Made by a program: the position numbers and the translations under genes. The notes under the pieces are model-generated. The model worked only from the letters and a program-made list of their open reading frames with translations, ran no database searches and was not told where the DNA came from. Below, piece after piece: positions 48,202 to 57,474 of a stretch of DNA of 64,000 nt (position 1 is its first letter; each line of letters starts with the position of its first letter). This DNA is from Nostoc sp. FACHB-280. Lineage in GTDB: Bacteria > Cyanobacteriota > Cyanobacteriia > Cyanobacteriales > Nostocaceae. The stretch is taken from assembly GCF_014697615.1 (NCBI RefSeq), contig NZ_JACJSD010000019.1:62001-126000 (forward strand). Reading direction: 5' to 3'.

Positions 48202-48580
48202 TGATTAACGCTCAAGGTATTAGTTTTACATATATTAACACGATTCTCTTCTCCTTGGGAGATGAGAATAAATTATACTTCCGGAATAATTGAATAATTG
48301 GTGTATTTAATCAGAAATCTGGACTTGCCAGCCGAAAAAGTTAACTTGTACTGCTCAATAGTTATGGGAAATTTCAAGTTCAACCTCGATTTGGTAAGGT
48401 ATTTGAGGTATTAAGCAATACTTGTAAATTTTTATTAACTGAGGTTGATGATCTTCCCCAAACTCAAATATTTCATACCTAATATTGAATTCGTCTTCAG
48501 AAAAACTTTTCAATTAACACGGAAGTAGTTTATATGAGTATGAATATCTATTAGTGGTGGTGTGATAGGAGAACAGAAAT
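48202..48580. other. Divergent promoter region, hnh/alr
   Basis: About 379 bases separating divergent genes, so it should hold both promoters. Nothing specific was recognised. GATAGGAGAACAG just before alr supplies its ribosome-binding site. Confidence 0.4.
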
Positions 48581-49768
48581 ATGCTGAGTCGTGATCAAAT
48601 GACTGGTAGTGCATCTAATCAACAGTGTGACACCTATGCGTGGTTTTCCCAGCGTGCTTGGGTAGAAATTGACCTAGAGGCGTTGTCACACAATGTCAAG
48701 CAAATAAAGCAGTTGTTATCACCACGTACTCAGTTGATGGCGGTAGTAAAAGCTGATGCTTATGGGCATGGTGCAGTTACAGTCGCGCAAACAGCATTAC
48801 AATCGGGGGCGAGTTGGTTAGGGGTGGCGACAGTTCCTGAAGGGATTCAATTACGAGAAGCCGGGATACAAGCTCCCATATTGATTTTAGGGGCAACCCA
48901 GACCCCAGAACAAATTCATGCGATCGCCCATTGGAAACTCCAACCAACATTGTGCAGTCCTAAACAAGCTTTAATTTTTTCCAATATTTTAGAAGCAATT
49001 AACTACGGTTCTCCTGTACCTGTACATATTAAATTGGACACAGGAATGTCTCGGTTAGGGACGAATTGGCAAGCAGCAGCCGAGTTTGTGCAGTTAGTAG
49101 AACGCTTACCGCATTTGAAAATTGCCAGTGTTTATTCCCACTTAGCTACTGCGGATAGTCCTGATCCGGCAATCATGGCAGAACAGCATAGCAGATTTAA
49201 AACGGCGATCGCCCAAATTCAAAAAATCGGCATCAAAATTCCGAGCTTGCACTTAGCCAACACCGCCGCCACTCTTGCAGATTCCCAACTGCACTACGAT
49301 ATGGTCAGAGTGGGTTTAGGGGTTTACGGTCTTGCGCCTGCACCACATTTACAACGCAAGATTAACTTAAAGCCTGTGTTACAGGTAAAAGCACGAGTTA
49401 CCCAGGTGAAAACTATCGCGCCTGGAACTGGTGTTAGCTATGGTCATCAATTTGTGGCTGATAGAGAAATGCGTATTGCTGTTGTGGCTATTGGTTATGC
49501 GGATGGTGTACCACGTAACCTTTCTAACAAGATGCAAGTGCTGTTACGTGGTCAGCGAGTGCAGCAAATTGGGGCAATTACAATGGATCAGTTAATGATT
49601 GATATTAGCCAGCTTCCTGAGATTCAAGAAGGGGAAATTGTTACCTTACTAGGCGACCAGGGAAAAGAACAAATCACCGCTGATGATTGGGCTGCACAAT
49701 TAAATACAATTTCTTGGGAAATTCTGTGTGGGTTCAAGCATCGCCTACCACGTGTGGGAGTTATCTAG
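48581..49768 (+). CDS. alr: Alanine racemase
   Basis: A PLP-dependent enzyme of 395 residues that interconverts L- and D-alanine for peptidoglycan. The PLP lysine is in MAVVKADAYGHGAVTVAQ, the second catalytic Tyr in GVSYGHQFVADREM, and KLDTGMSRLG and YADGVPRNLSNKM are conserved. AGGAG precedes the ATG at the right distance. The N-terminal 25 residues extend slightly beyond E. coli Alr. tRNA-Leu follows 110 bp downstream. Confidence 0.95.
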   Translation: MLSRDQMTGSASNQQCDTYAWFSQRAWVEIDLEALSHNVKQIKQLLSPRTQLMAVVKADAYGHGAVTVAQTALQSGASWLGVATVPEGIQLREAGIQAPILILGATQTPEQIHAIAHWKLQPTLCSPKQALIFSNILEAINYGSPVPVHIKLDTGMSRLGTNWQAAAEFVQLVERLPHLKIASVYSHLATADSPDPAIMAEQHSRFKTAIAQIQKIGIKIPSLHLANTAATLADSQLHYDMVRVGLGVYGLAPAPHLQRKINLKPVLQVKARVTQVKTIAPGTGVSYGHQFVADREMRIAVVAIGYADGVPRNLSNKMQVLLRGQRVQQIGAITMDQLMIDISQLPEIQEGEIVTLLGDQGKEQITADDWAAQLNTISWEILCGFKHRLPRVGVI

Positions 49769-49878
49769 TTTCCTTGCTAGTCTATGAGGGTGAAGTATAC
49801 ATAATTAATTATTTAAACTTCATCCTTTTAGTGTTTCTCTTCCTGGAAGAATATGCTATACTAGGATAGTTGACTGAT

Positions 49879-49960
49879 GCGGATGTGGCGGAATTGGCAG
49901 ACGCGCTAGATTTAGGTTCTAGTTCCGAGAGGAGTGAAGGTTCAAGTCCTTTCATCCGCA
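49879..49960 (+). tRNA. tRNA-Leu (UAG anticodon)
   Basis: An 82-nt cloverleaf: acceptor GCGGATG with CATCCGC, anticodon stem CTAGA/TCTAG around loop TTTAGGT (anticodon TAG, 49913-49915), a long variable arm typical of tRNA-Leu, and T-arm GTTCAAGTCC. CCA is not encoded. Its last 17 paired bases are the target of the homing spacer at 50165-50181, so it is the CAST attachment gene. Confidence 0.95.
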
Positions 49961-50002
49961 CTAAGTGTAAAAAAGCTATAAATAAAAGGTTTCAGGGGAA
50001 TC

Positions 50003-50160
50003 TGTACAGTGACACATTGTTTGTCATCGGTGACAAATTAATGTCATTGTGACTATTTAATTGTCGTCGTAACCCATTAGCGTTTCTTAATTAATTGATG
50101 ACAAATTAAATGTCATCAATAATATAATATGCTCTGCAATTATTATACAAAGTAATTAAA
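50003..50160. repeat. tRNA-proximal CAST end with TnsB-type repeats
   Basis: Starts TGTACAGTGACA, followed by spaced copies of a TGTCATC/GTGACA motif at about 50021, 50041, 50061 (TTGTCGTCGTAACCC) and 50110 (ATGTCATC). From memory it closely resembles the target-proximal end (left end by the T-LR convention) of Scytonema ShCAST. Confidence 0.85.
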
Positions 50161-50164
50161 ACAA

Positions 50165-50196
50165 GCGGATGAAAGGACTTGCTTTCAACCCACCCC
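50165..50196 (-). CRISPR. Delocalised homing spacer with partial repeat
   Basis: On the minus strand a 15-nt repeat end (GGGGTGGGTTGAAAG) is followed by CAAGTCCTTTCATCCGC. This 17-nt spacer is identical to tRNA-Leu bases 49943-49959. The bases before the protospacer (49940-49942) are GTT, a valid GTN PAM. It is set apart from the main array, as described for V-K homing crRNAs. Confidence 0.9.
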
Positions 50197-50244
50197 TAAA
50201 TTTAATAGTTACTAAAACCCAAAACTAATCTCGGTTTAAAAGAT

Positions 50245-50409
50245 TTTGAAACCCACCCAGTACCTGGAGGGTTGTTGCCACCTAAATCGCAGCAAGTGGG
50301 CGTTCATATATACTACTTTCAACCCACCCAGTACCTGGAGGGTTGTTGCCACGTGGGCAATTTAAGCAACTCTTGCTTACCTGCTTTCTTTCAACCCACC
50401 CAGTACCTG
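50245..50409 (-). CRISPR. Short CRISPR array, 3 repeats and 2 spacers
   Basis: 37-bp repeats lie at 50245-50281 (degenerate at its distal end), 50316-50352 (complete) and 50388-50409 (only the GTACTGGGTGGGTTGAAAG side is kept). Spacers are 50282-50315 (34 nt) and 50353-50387 (35 nt). Transcription is on the minus strand, downstream of cas12k. Spacer origins were not identified. Confidence 0.9.
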
Positions 50410-50489
50410 ATTGCTACAGTCAAACTAACCCTCATTTAACACAGTTCAGAGGTTGCAAGCAGCATGAACTGCGGCGCTATTAAATATTA
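50410..50489 (-). ncRNA. Truncated tracrRNA locus
   Basis: The minus strand downstream of cas12k reads AATAGCGCCGCAGTTCATGC, then CTTGCAACCTCTGAACTG and AAATGAGGGTTAGTTTGACT, which match my memory of the 5' part of the ShCAST tracrRNA. The central domain and anti-repeat of the usual ~200-nt RNA are missing, and the sequence passes directly into a partial CRISPR repeat. The RNA is probably not functional as encoded here. Confidence 0.7.
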
Positions 50490-50515
50490 TTCCATTATCA
50501 AGGTTCAGATATTTG

Positions 50516-52435
50516 TCAACTTCGCTTAGTTAGGCGGAGATTATAAGCACACAAGGCTAATTCTTTTGCTTTTTCCTGGGGACTGCCACGAACAGGTTGT
50601 TTACCTTCCTCAATCACAATTCCTGTCTGAGCAGCTTTACTTTGAATACTCTGAATTAATCTGCCATAGCTCCATGAATGGATATTGATTCTATACTGTT
50701 TGGCGTATTGTTGCTGGATTTCTACGGAGCCAGGACATTTTGTTTCAGCTATGGCTTGAATTTCACTTTGGAGAATATCTCGCATATCCCCTAGCTTGGG
50801 TAAAACAATACTGTCTGCTTTGTAAGTTTGCGCGATCGCGACAATTTCTTTAGCCAATAATCTGTCCACATATTGTCCTAACTCAGATTTTCCAAATTGA
50901 TTAGGAGAAAAACTTTTTTGTGCTTTATGGCGTTCATGGGATAGCGATCGCTGTTGTCGTCTTTGACGATTCAGGAGTTCGTAATTGTCGCCAAGTAACT
51001 GGCGGATACTCCGGTAAGCTATAACTTTACCTGCAAGCGCATCTACTACGGCTATAGTTGCAGGTTTTTCTAACCCTAAGCTTACTCCTACCAATATGTG
51101 TGATTGACCTTGGTACAGGGGTTTACTAGGACGCTCGAAGGAATTATTTATGCGAGTTAGTGTAGATTGTTTACGCTGAATAAAAGCTTGCTGAGTAATA
51201 CTCAGGTCTGTCTTTTCTTTCATCTTGGTGATGAATTTGGTAATCTCTTGTGCTTTCTCTTGGCGAACTTGTTCTGTTCCTTCAGCACTCCACAGGCGAT
51301 TGTCTACACAGCAATAAAGGGTCAATCGGTTAATTTGCCAAGGTTCACCTTTACCTTCACCTTCTTGCCAAGCTAAACGACCATTTCTGAGAGTGAATAA
51401 ACCGCTAGAATGTTGATGTCTGCTTTGGCGTTTCGTCTGTTGGTCTTCTAAGAACCTTTTAAACCAATGTAATTGGCGGCGATCGCAGTAAACTTCAAAA
51501 GTTAAATCACTCAAGCCGTTGAAGTGAACACACAGCCTACCTTTGTTGTTTGTTGACCAAACAAGGTCTTCGTTCGTTTCAAAAATCAAGGGAAATGGCA
51601 GAGAACTTGACTGAGTTAACAAAATATCTTGCCAGCGTTTAGCTTCGGCATTGTCTTCTGGAACAGTTGTTGTAGCAGTAAAAAGTGTTTCTAACCATTT
51701 AACATTGGTTAAGTCCCGACCTTTAGGAATTCGACTGGTTAGTTTTTCTGTGAGTCTTTGAATTTGGATTTCTAATTTACGGCGGCGTTTGGCAAATTTT
51801 TCTGGGTCTTCTTCTTTATTATTGAGTTTGCAGCCATTTTTCAGGAGATAGCTAATAGCACTACGACTGAGTATGTCGTCAGTTTCTTGATAAGCATCAA
51901 ATAATTTATTAGCTAAACTCCGGTCAGTATTTGAAGCAGATAACTTTTTTGATTTCTTTGCCTTTCCTCTTTTAGCTACAGGAGGATTAGGCTCAGATTC
52001 TGGCGTAGCTATTGCCAAAATTTCAGCAGCTTTGGTACGAATAGCCTCTAAACTGCAACCACTAATTTTTACTAATTCAGCATCGCTGTTGAGTATTTCT
52101 AGCCAGCGTATTTTGCCGTCAAGCTGCTGCTGTAGCCGTTTTTGAATAGCTAACCAAGATTTGTAAATGTAATCCACAACATGGATTGCAGATAAATACA
52201 AACGGCTTGGCTGTCCGACAAAACGAGGGTCAGTTTTCAAGGATTGGCAAAGTTGGTTAACAACTGTTGAGGGCAGTGTGCCATTTTTTTGCCACTTCTC
52301 AAAATCTGGATTTTTACTAAGCTGTTGAAGCAGTTCGTTAATTAAAGGTGTGTTTAATTTTGCCATCAACTTCCAGAGTTGTTGACGGGTAGACTCACTA
52401 GCAATTAGGCGACATTGAATAGTGATTTGGCTCAT
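50516..52435 (-). CDS. cas12k: Type V-K effector Cas12k
   Basis: A protein of 639 residues, the normal Cas12k length. The N-terminus MSQITIQCRLIASESTRQQL and segments INELLQQLSKNPDFEKWQ, QPSRLYLSAIHVVDYIYKSW match Cas12k of ShCAST as I recall it. The RuvC-like region (LVGVSLGLEKPATIAVVDAL, SIVLPKLGDMRDIL) lacks the usual catalytic acids, as expected for this naturally inactive effector, which guides transposition rather than cleaving DNA. No frameshift is seen. The promoter region shared with cvkR has two operator-like sites. Confidence 0.95.
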   Translation of the reverse strand: MSQITIQCRLIASESTRQQLWKLMAKLNTPLINELLQQLSKNPDFEKWQKNGTLPSTVVNQLCQSLKTDPRFVGQPSRLYLSAIHVVDYIYKSWLAIQKRLQQQLDGKIRWLEILNSDAELVKISGCSLEAIRTKAAEILAIATPESEPNPPVAKRGKAKKSKKLSASNTDRSLANKLFDAYQETDDILSRSAISYLLKNGCKLNNKEEDPEKFAKRRRKLEIQIQRLTEKLTSRIPKGRDLTNVKWLETLFTATTTVPEDNAEAKRWQDILLTQSSSLPFPLIFETNEDLVWSTNNKGRLCVHFNGLSDLTFEVYCDRRQLHWFKRFLEDQQTKRQSRHQHSSGLFTLRNGRLAWQEGEGKGEPWQINRLTLYCCVDNRLWSAEGTEQVRQEKAQEITKFITKMKEKTDLSITQQAFIQRKQSTLTRINNSFERPSKPLYQGQSHILVGVSLGLEKPATIAVVDALAGKVIAYRSIRQLLGDNYELLNRQRRQQRSLSHERHKAQKSFSPNQFGKSELGQYVDRLLAKEIVAIAQTYKADSIVLPKLGDMRDILQSEIQAIAETKCPGSVEIQQQYAKQYRINIHSWSYGRLIQSIQSKAAQTGIVIEEGKQPVRGSPQEKAKELALCAYNLRLTKRS

Positions 52436-52454
52436 AAAAATAAAATATCACAAA

Positions 52455-52487
52455 AACACATTATGTTATCTAAAAATATTATGTGTT
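52455..52487. promoter_or_regulatory. Two CvkR operator-like sites
   Basis: AACACATTATGTTAT (52455-52469) fits the published CvkR motif AnnACATnATGTnnT fully, as I recall it. AAAATATTATGTGTT (52473-52487) fits with one mismatch. They lie between the divergent cas12k and cvkR starts. Confidence 0.7.
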
Positions 52488-52516
52488 TTAAGAGATGCTT
52501 CTATAGGATGATTCTT

Positions 52517-52969
52517 ATGGAAGGAAAGTTTTACACAAGCACAGAAGCATCAGAAATTACTCATTGCTCTCGCCGCCAGTTACAGTATTGGCGAGAGAAG
52601 GGAGTTATAGTACCTACTGTTAACAGTAGTGGCAAAGGTCGTAATGTTTACTACTCTAAAGCTGATCTACTGGCATTAACAGTAATGGAGCAGTTGCTGT
52701 CAATTGGTTTAAATTTTGAGGTTTGCCATGCAGCATTGGAAACACTGCGGAAAAATGAACCTTGGTTATTTGATGAGTCTGTTCCAGAAGAAAAGATGAA
52801 GCAGCTAATGTTATTACCGACGCGATCGCCTGAACAACCTTTACAATTGGCAGAGTTTGACAAGAAAGTGGCGCTAGAAGCTCTTTGTCAGGGAAAAACT
52901 GTGATTCCTTTTTGGTGCGATCGCATTCATCAACAATTAAGAGAAAATCTCAAAAGCTTTAGTAGTTGA
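52517..52969 (+). CDS. cvkR: MerR-type repressor CvkR-like
   Basis: A protein of 150 residues. A MerR-type helix-turn-helix opens it (FYTSTEASEITHCSRRQLQY), with YWREKGVIVPT as wing. The C-terminal part is short with no metal-binding cysteines. CvkR proteins repress cas12k and tracrRNA in V-K CAST systems; identification rests on position divergent from cas12k, domain and operators. The ATG at 52517 follows AGGA by 8 bases. A longer frame to 52415 would overlap cas12k. Confidence 0.85.
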   Translation: MEGKFYTSTEASEITHCSRRQLQYWREKGVIVPTVNSSGKGRNVYYSKADLLALTVMEQLLSIGLNFEVCHAALETLRKNEPWLFDESVPEEKMKQLMLLPTRSPEQPLQLAEFDKKVALEALCQGKTVIPFWCDRIHQQLRENLKSFSS

Positions 52970-53100
52970 GCAATGCTAAGAGCGATCGCCACAGCCGATA
53001 ATCAAGGTTAGCTGGAGGCGATCGCTTTTATCCTTAGCTGTTAAACTCAAATCGAGAAATTAGCAAATATAAGGATAATTTTTGCTAATCTCATTACTCA

Positions 53101-53955
53101 TTAAGCTTGTTTTGTATGTTTTCTTTTTAACATAACTCCAATCCCGCCAGCCAAAATAGAACCCAGGATAGTTAAAGGTTCAGGTACTGGTTGAGGATTC
53201 GTATTTGTCACTGAAGCATTTGTTAACGACAATATTGATGAGCCAACAGTGTCATCCACATCAACAATACCAATACCAATGTTACCAATACCAATGTTGT
53301 AGATGCCAGATGTGGCAAATGTATAGCTCAAAGGGGAACTTCCAGTTAAAGTGATAACTGAGTTGCTAATGGCTACAAAAGCGCGATCGCGGATGCTAGT
53401 GTAAACAAATTCGTCATTACCGTCGCCGCCTGTGAGTGTATCTGCACCTTGGAAACCAATAATGCGATCGCTGTTGTTAGTGCCAATTAAAACATCACGT
53501 CCTGATGTACCAATAATTTCATTTGGCTGACTAGCAGGATTATTAGTGACTGTTAAGGTGAAGACATCACTAATACTTGCTCCAGAATTATCAGTTGCTG
53601 TTACTTGAATGTTGAGTGAACCAACTTCGCTGTTGGTTGGTGTACCGTTAAACGTGCGGGTAGTGGCGTTGAAGCTTAACCAATTTGGTAAAACTGCACC
53701 ATTTTCTAAAGTTACAGAGTAGGTAAGGCTATCGTCTGCATCAACGTAATTAAAGGTATTTGCAGGGATAGTAAAGCTAAACTCTGCATCTTCGGTTGCA
53801 GCTTGATCGGCGATCGCATTACCCAATGTTGGTGCATCATTAGTGTTAGCCACTGTCAAAGTGAAGACATCACAGTTATCGGTGGCGACGCTGTAGAAAG
53901 CGTAGGTGCGTCCTACTTCGCCTGTATAAATTGCTGAGGTGTCTGTGATGTCATC
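53101..53955 (-). pseudogene. 5'-truncated cadherin-like/RTX/PEP-CTERM surface protein
   Basis: The frame is open from 53955 with no start codon; a TAA precedes it. It reads a bacterial Ig/cadherin-like repeat ([39 protein letters not shown]), calcium-binding RTX-like repeats ([27 protein letters not shown]), and a PEP-CTERM sorting end ([17 protein letters not shown] then basic residues). The upstream [16 protein letters not shown] segment belongs to another part of such proteins, joined at [11 protein letters not shown], so an internal deletion is likely. The intact parent would be a large surface protein. Confidence 0.65.
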
Positions 53956-54017
53956 TTACCACAGAACAAATAGACTTGTCCGAAATATTAAAGCAGGAAG
54001 AAATTCGCTCCCATCCA

Positions 54018-54086
54018 GGGCGGCAAGCAGAGGGGTTTTTATAATCACTATTCATGCTCATGGGGATTGAACTAGCAGTTCCAGAT
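54018..54086 (+). mobile_element. IS5-type transposase fragment, copy 1
   Basis: GGGCGGCAAGCAGAGG onwards reads GRQAEGFL, stop, SLFMLMGIELAVPD, a transposase N-terminal motif. It repeats at 54372-54440 with several differences. Short isolated remnant. Confidence 0.5.
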
Positions 54087-54133
54087 GGCGTTGTTGCGTG
54101 AATAGACAAAATGGTAAATTTTACCTATCGCCG

Positions 54134-54446
54134 ATGTTTGCTCACCGCAAGCGCCCAGAGATAAAGACGAAAGCCCAGGACAAAGTTAAGAATTGGAACG
54201 CCTATGATGCTTCCCTCTAGCTTCGAGGCAGTATAACTTTCTGGGTGAACGAAGAAGTAATCGAGCAGTGGCACAACCAGCAAAAAACAGGAAGAAAGGG
54301 AGCATCGAATTATTACTCTGATACGGCGATTGCAACAATGGGAACAATTTTCTACGGTGTTTCATTTACTAGGGCGACAAGCAGAGGGGTTTTTAGAATC
54401 GCTGTTCATGCTCATGGGAATTGAGCTAGTAGTACCGGATCACTCT
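54134..54446 (+). pseudogene. IS5-like transposase remnant
   Basis: From ATG at 54134 the frame gives KVKNWNAYDASL, an in-frame stop, then LRGSITFWVNEEVIEQWH and YYSDTAIATMGTIFYGVFHL with a frameshift, then GRQAEGFLESLFMLMGIELV. This is the N-terminal third of an IS5-like (DDE_Tnp_1_5) transposase, broken by a stop and a frameshift. The catalytic core is missing. No IS ends were recognised. Confidence 0.6.
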
Positions 54447-54591
54447 AATGCTTTTCTTTCTCTAGCCACAATTCATATCTGGATTAACAGAATTTTATTA
54501 GTGGGATAGGTTCGTCAATTTGCCTGAGTGAACATTGCATAAGGTAAGTAAGCCTAGAATTAAGAATCAATGTCAGGCGATACTGCTGTTG

Positions 54592-55995
54592 ATGGTTGAA
54601 ACGCAAATACTTATGGGTGTGGCATCACGATATTGGCAACTTGTAAAAATTGATGGAGCGGGACGGCGGCAGGTTCAGGAAATCATTCCAGCTAAGGAGT
54701 TTTTTGCTGAGGTATTCCCAGAGGTTACAGACAAAGGAGAGCATTCAGATATAGAAATTCAACTAAAACTACTGCAATTATCACGGGATGCGCCTACTGA
54801 TAGATACTTATTAGCTCAACGTTGTCTACTGTGTTTTATATCGTGGCAGATTGAACAAGTGTGCTGGCAGTTGGAACAAAATTTTGGGGTTATTCATGGT
54901 TTTACTTGTGCTGATTTATTACCTTATGTATTAGATGATGATGGTAGTTTAAAACCTGTTAATAATTATCAGTGCCTTTCTAGAAAAATTTTACAAAGTT
55001 TTGATCCACAACAAAGCAGTCTAAAAACTTGGACACATACTAAAGTTAAACATGATTCAGAAATGAATCAATTTCTCTTAGGGTGTGGAGTTTATTTGAT
55101 AAGTGACTGGGCAATTCTCAACGATACTCAACCTAACCAATTACAACGGATTCTAACAGCATTTTACTCACTAACATTAAGTGAAATTCAGCAAGCACAA
55201 AAACTTTTAGAAAGCTATCATACTATTTATCGGTCTGCTCGTTTACAACAGAGAGCAAGGGGAATAGGTGGTAAATGTACTACGCCAACAACTGAACAAT
55301 TACAACAGATTGCGCTGCTCTTGGAAAATAAAACAGGTCAGATTTTTAGGGCTGAGACTGTTATGGCAAAATTGCAAGAACTTGCTGAACGACTGCGACA
55401 ATATCGGATTTATATTCGCAGTGCTTATTTACCTACAGAACCTTTAGATATTTTGAATAAAGATAGCCATCCTGTTACAAAAGAGATATTAGATAATGAA
55501 AATGAACAATTAGAGTTTCTGAAATTATATCGAATCCAATTTTTAGCTTGCTTAGAACAAGCTTTAGCTTTAGTGATACAATCACGGATAAATCAATTAC
55601 AAAGAAAAAACGCCGATAAAGCTAAACAATTTTTAATAGCACTCCGGTTATTTCATTGCCAAAATCTATCAATGACAGAAATTGCTGCTAGATTAGAGTT
55701 ACGCGCCCAAGATGCAGTTACTCGTCTTTTAAAACTGAAGGAATTTCGTTCTGAAGTCAGTCAACAACTTTTAAATCTATTATGTAAACAGGTATTAGAA
55801 TTAGCTAGAAACTATTCAAATATAGAGAGTCTGACAATTTTAGAACAACAAATTAAAATAGCTATTAACGAACAAATTGAAATTGTCATTATAGATGCAG
55901 AAACTCAAGCACAAACAGCTAAAAATTATATAAAAACTAGTCTATTTAACGAGAAACTTTGCCGCTATCTTGATGTAATGAATGAGGATATATGA
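54592..55995 (+). CDS. Sigma-70-like regulator (module C)
   Basis: A mostly helical protein of about 467 residues. Near residues 350-390, FLIALRLFHCQNLSMTEIAA and LELRAQDAVTRLLKLKEF form a sigma region 4-type helix-turn-helix; the rest is not a standard sigma factor. The C-terminus is long and helical. TTG at 54535 is an alternative start. It overlaps the DUF1822 gene by 4 bp (ATGA), so the two are translated together. It is a counterpart of the protein at 36196 by position and fold, with low visible sequence similarity. Confidence 0.65.
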   Translation: MVETQILMGVASRYWQLVKIDGAGRRQVQEIIPAKEFFAEVFPEVTDKGEHSDIEIQLKLLQLSRDAPTDRYLLAQRCLLCFISWQIEQVCWQLEQNFGVIHGFTCADLLPYVLDDDGSLKPVNNYQCLSRKILQSFDPQQSSLKTWTHTKVKHDSEMNQFLLGCGVYLISDWAILNDTQPNQLQRILTAFYSLTLSEIQQAQKLLESYHTIYRSARLQQRARGIGGKCTTPTTEQLQQIALLLENKTGQIFRAETVMAKLQELAERLRQYRIYIRSAYLPTEPLDILNKDSHPVTKEILDNENEQLEFLKLYRIQFLACLEQALALVIQSRINQLQRKNADKAKQFLIALRLFHCQNLSMTEIAARLELRAQDAVTRLLKLKEFRSEVSQQLLNLLCKQVLELARNYSNIESLTILEQQIKIAINEQIEIVIIDAETQAQTAKNYIKTSLFNEKLCRYLDVMNEDI

Positions 55996-57338
55996 AGAAT
56001 ATAACAACTAACGAATTTCAGGAGCGGCTAGATTTTGAAGTATTACCATCAGCCGTAATTAATCTGACTAATGAACAAATTGCTCATGCTGTAGAAATCA
56101 GCAACAAAACTAAAAAATTATCTAAACAATGGCAAATTTATATTCATGCCTTAGCTTTACTGGCTTTTGAAGAGTGGTTGACAGAAAGGTTAGATATTCT
56201 GACTATTAACCATGAAAAATCTACCCTAATGCAACCAGGATTAGCAAGTGCGATCACGGCTGTTGCCAATTTACAAGTCAATAAATTTAAACTTTGTTTG
56301 TTAGCAACTGGTAGTCTTACAGATAATCAAATAATTATACCTAGAGTTGTCATAGATGTAGCAGAATATACTGCACATTTTTATGTATTAGTAGAAGTCT
56401 TAGAAGAACAAAATGCAGTAATTATTTCTGGTTTTTTGACTTATCAACAATTAAAAGAATATAAAGTAAAAGTTCATTTACAACCAACATCAGACTGGAA
56501 TTACCAAATTCCCACCAGTTTATTTATTAATGAGCCAGACCGCTTATTATTATACTTGCGTTATTTACAACCAGAAGCAATTGCTTTACCATCACTCAAT
56601 GTTAGCACTCAAATGTTAGCTAATATTCAAAATGAATTGTTAACATTATTACCCCAATTAGAATCACCTGAATCCGAATTATGGCAAATTCTGAGTTGGG
56701 AACAAGGAAAAGCTGTAATAACCCACCTAGAATTAGTGAATTGGGTAGATAGTTTGCAGCAAAAATCACACAAATATTCAACTAAAGACAGCTTAAAAGA
56801 TTTACTAAATTTGTTAACTCAGCCAGCACTAAATGCAGGTCTTTGGTTATGGGACGAATTAGATGAATTAGCACAAGAATTGTCTTGGCATTTATTACCT
56901 AATTTGACACCAGCACCAGCAATGCGAAGTCCAACAGAAGAATTTCAGTCAATTATGACTCAGTTACAACAACGGCATATAGAAATTCCTGTGCAAGCGC
57001 GAGGTGCTTATCAAGATTTTCTGTTAACAGGAGTCCCTCTACGTTTATATGCTGTGACTTGGCATTTATTATCAGAATCAGAGCCACATTTATGGACATT
57101 GTTACTAATTTTAGGTACAGCTTCTCATCAGAATCTACCTGGAGATTTAAAACTACGGGTAAGTGACCAAACAGGGATTTTATTAGAAACTGGGGTGTCC
57201 CGACAGCAAGGAGATGCTTATTTATTTACACGTGTAGTGGGTAATTGGAATGAAAAGTTCTTAGTGAGTATCAGTTTAATGGATGGGATAGAGGTAATTT
57301 TACCACCATTTACATTCTGCCCTCAGAGAGTGCTTTAG
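55992..57338 (+). CDS. DUF1822 family protein (module C)
   Basis: A protein of 448 residues overlapping the sigma-like gene by ATGA. DUF1822 features: LSKQWQIYIHALALLAFEEW near the start, DVAEYTAHFYVLVEVLEEQN in the middle, and a beta-rich C-terminal LKLRVSDQTGILLETGV. It is longer than the module A protein. Function unknown. The order sigma-like then DUF1822 is the same as in module B. The sequence is AT-rich with many TTA codons. Confidence 0.75.
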   Translation: MKNITTNEFQERLDFEVLPSAVINLTNEQIAHAVEISNKTKKLSKQWQIYIHALALLAFEEWLTERLDILTINHEKSTLMQPGLASAITAVANLQVNKFKLCLLATGSLTDNQIIIPRVVIDVAEYTAHFYVLVEVLEEQNAVIISGFLTYQQLKEYKVKVHLQPTSDWNYQIPTSLFINEPDRLLLYLRYLQPEAIALPSLNVSTQMLANIQNELLTLLPQLESPESELWQILSWEQGKAVITHLELVNWVDSLQQKSHKYSTKDSLKDLLNLLTQPALNAGLWLWDELDELAQELSWHLLPNLTPAPAMRSPTEEFQSIMTQLQQRHIEIPVQARGAYQDFLLTGVPLRLYAVTWHLLSESEPHLWTLLLILGTASHQNLPGDLKLRVSDQTGILLETGVSRQQGDAYLFTRVVGNWNEKFLVSISLMDGIEVILPPFTFCPQRVL

Positions 57339-57474
57339 TTGCTCCGGTTACATTTTTAGAAACGAGCATTCTAATTACTAACATACTAAAGAATCAAACA
57401 TTTTGCATAACTACCCCAGGTATGAGAGATATATAAAAGTAAACTCTCACCATGCTTGAAGGATAGTTTACCCT

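Noticed and set aside
49870-50052. Open frame of 60 codons over tRNA-Leu
   Set aside because: It reads through the tRNA and the CAST terminus; the apparent protein is a tRNA shadow.
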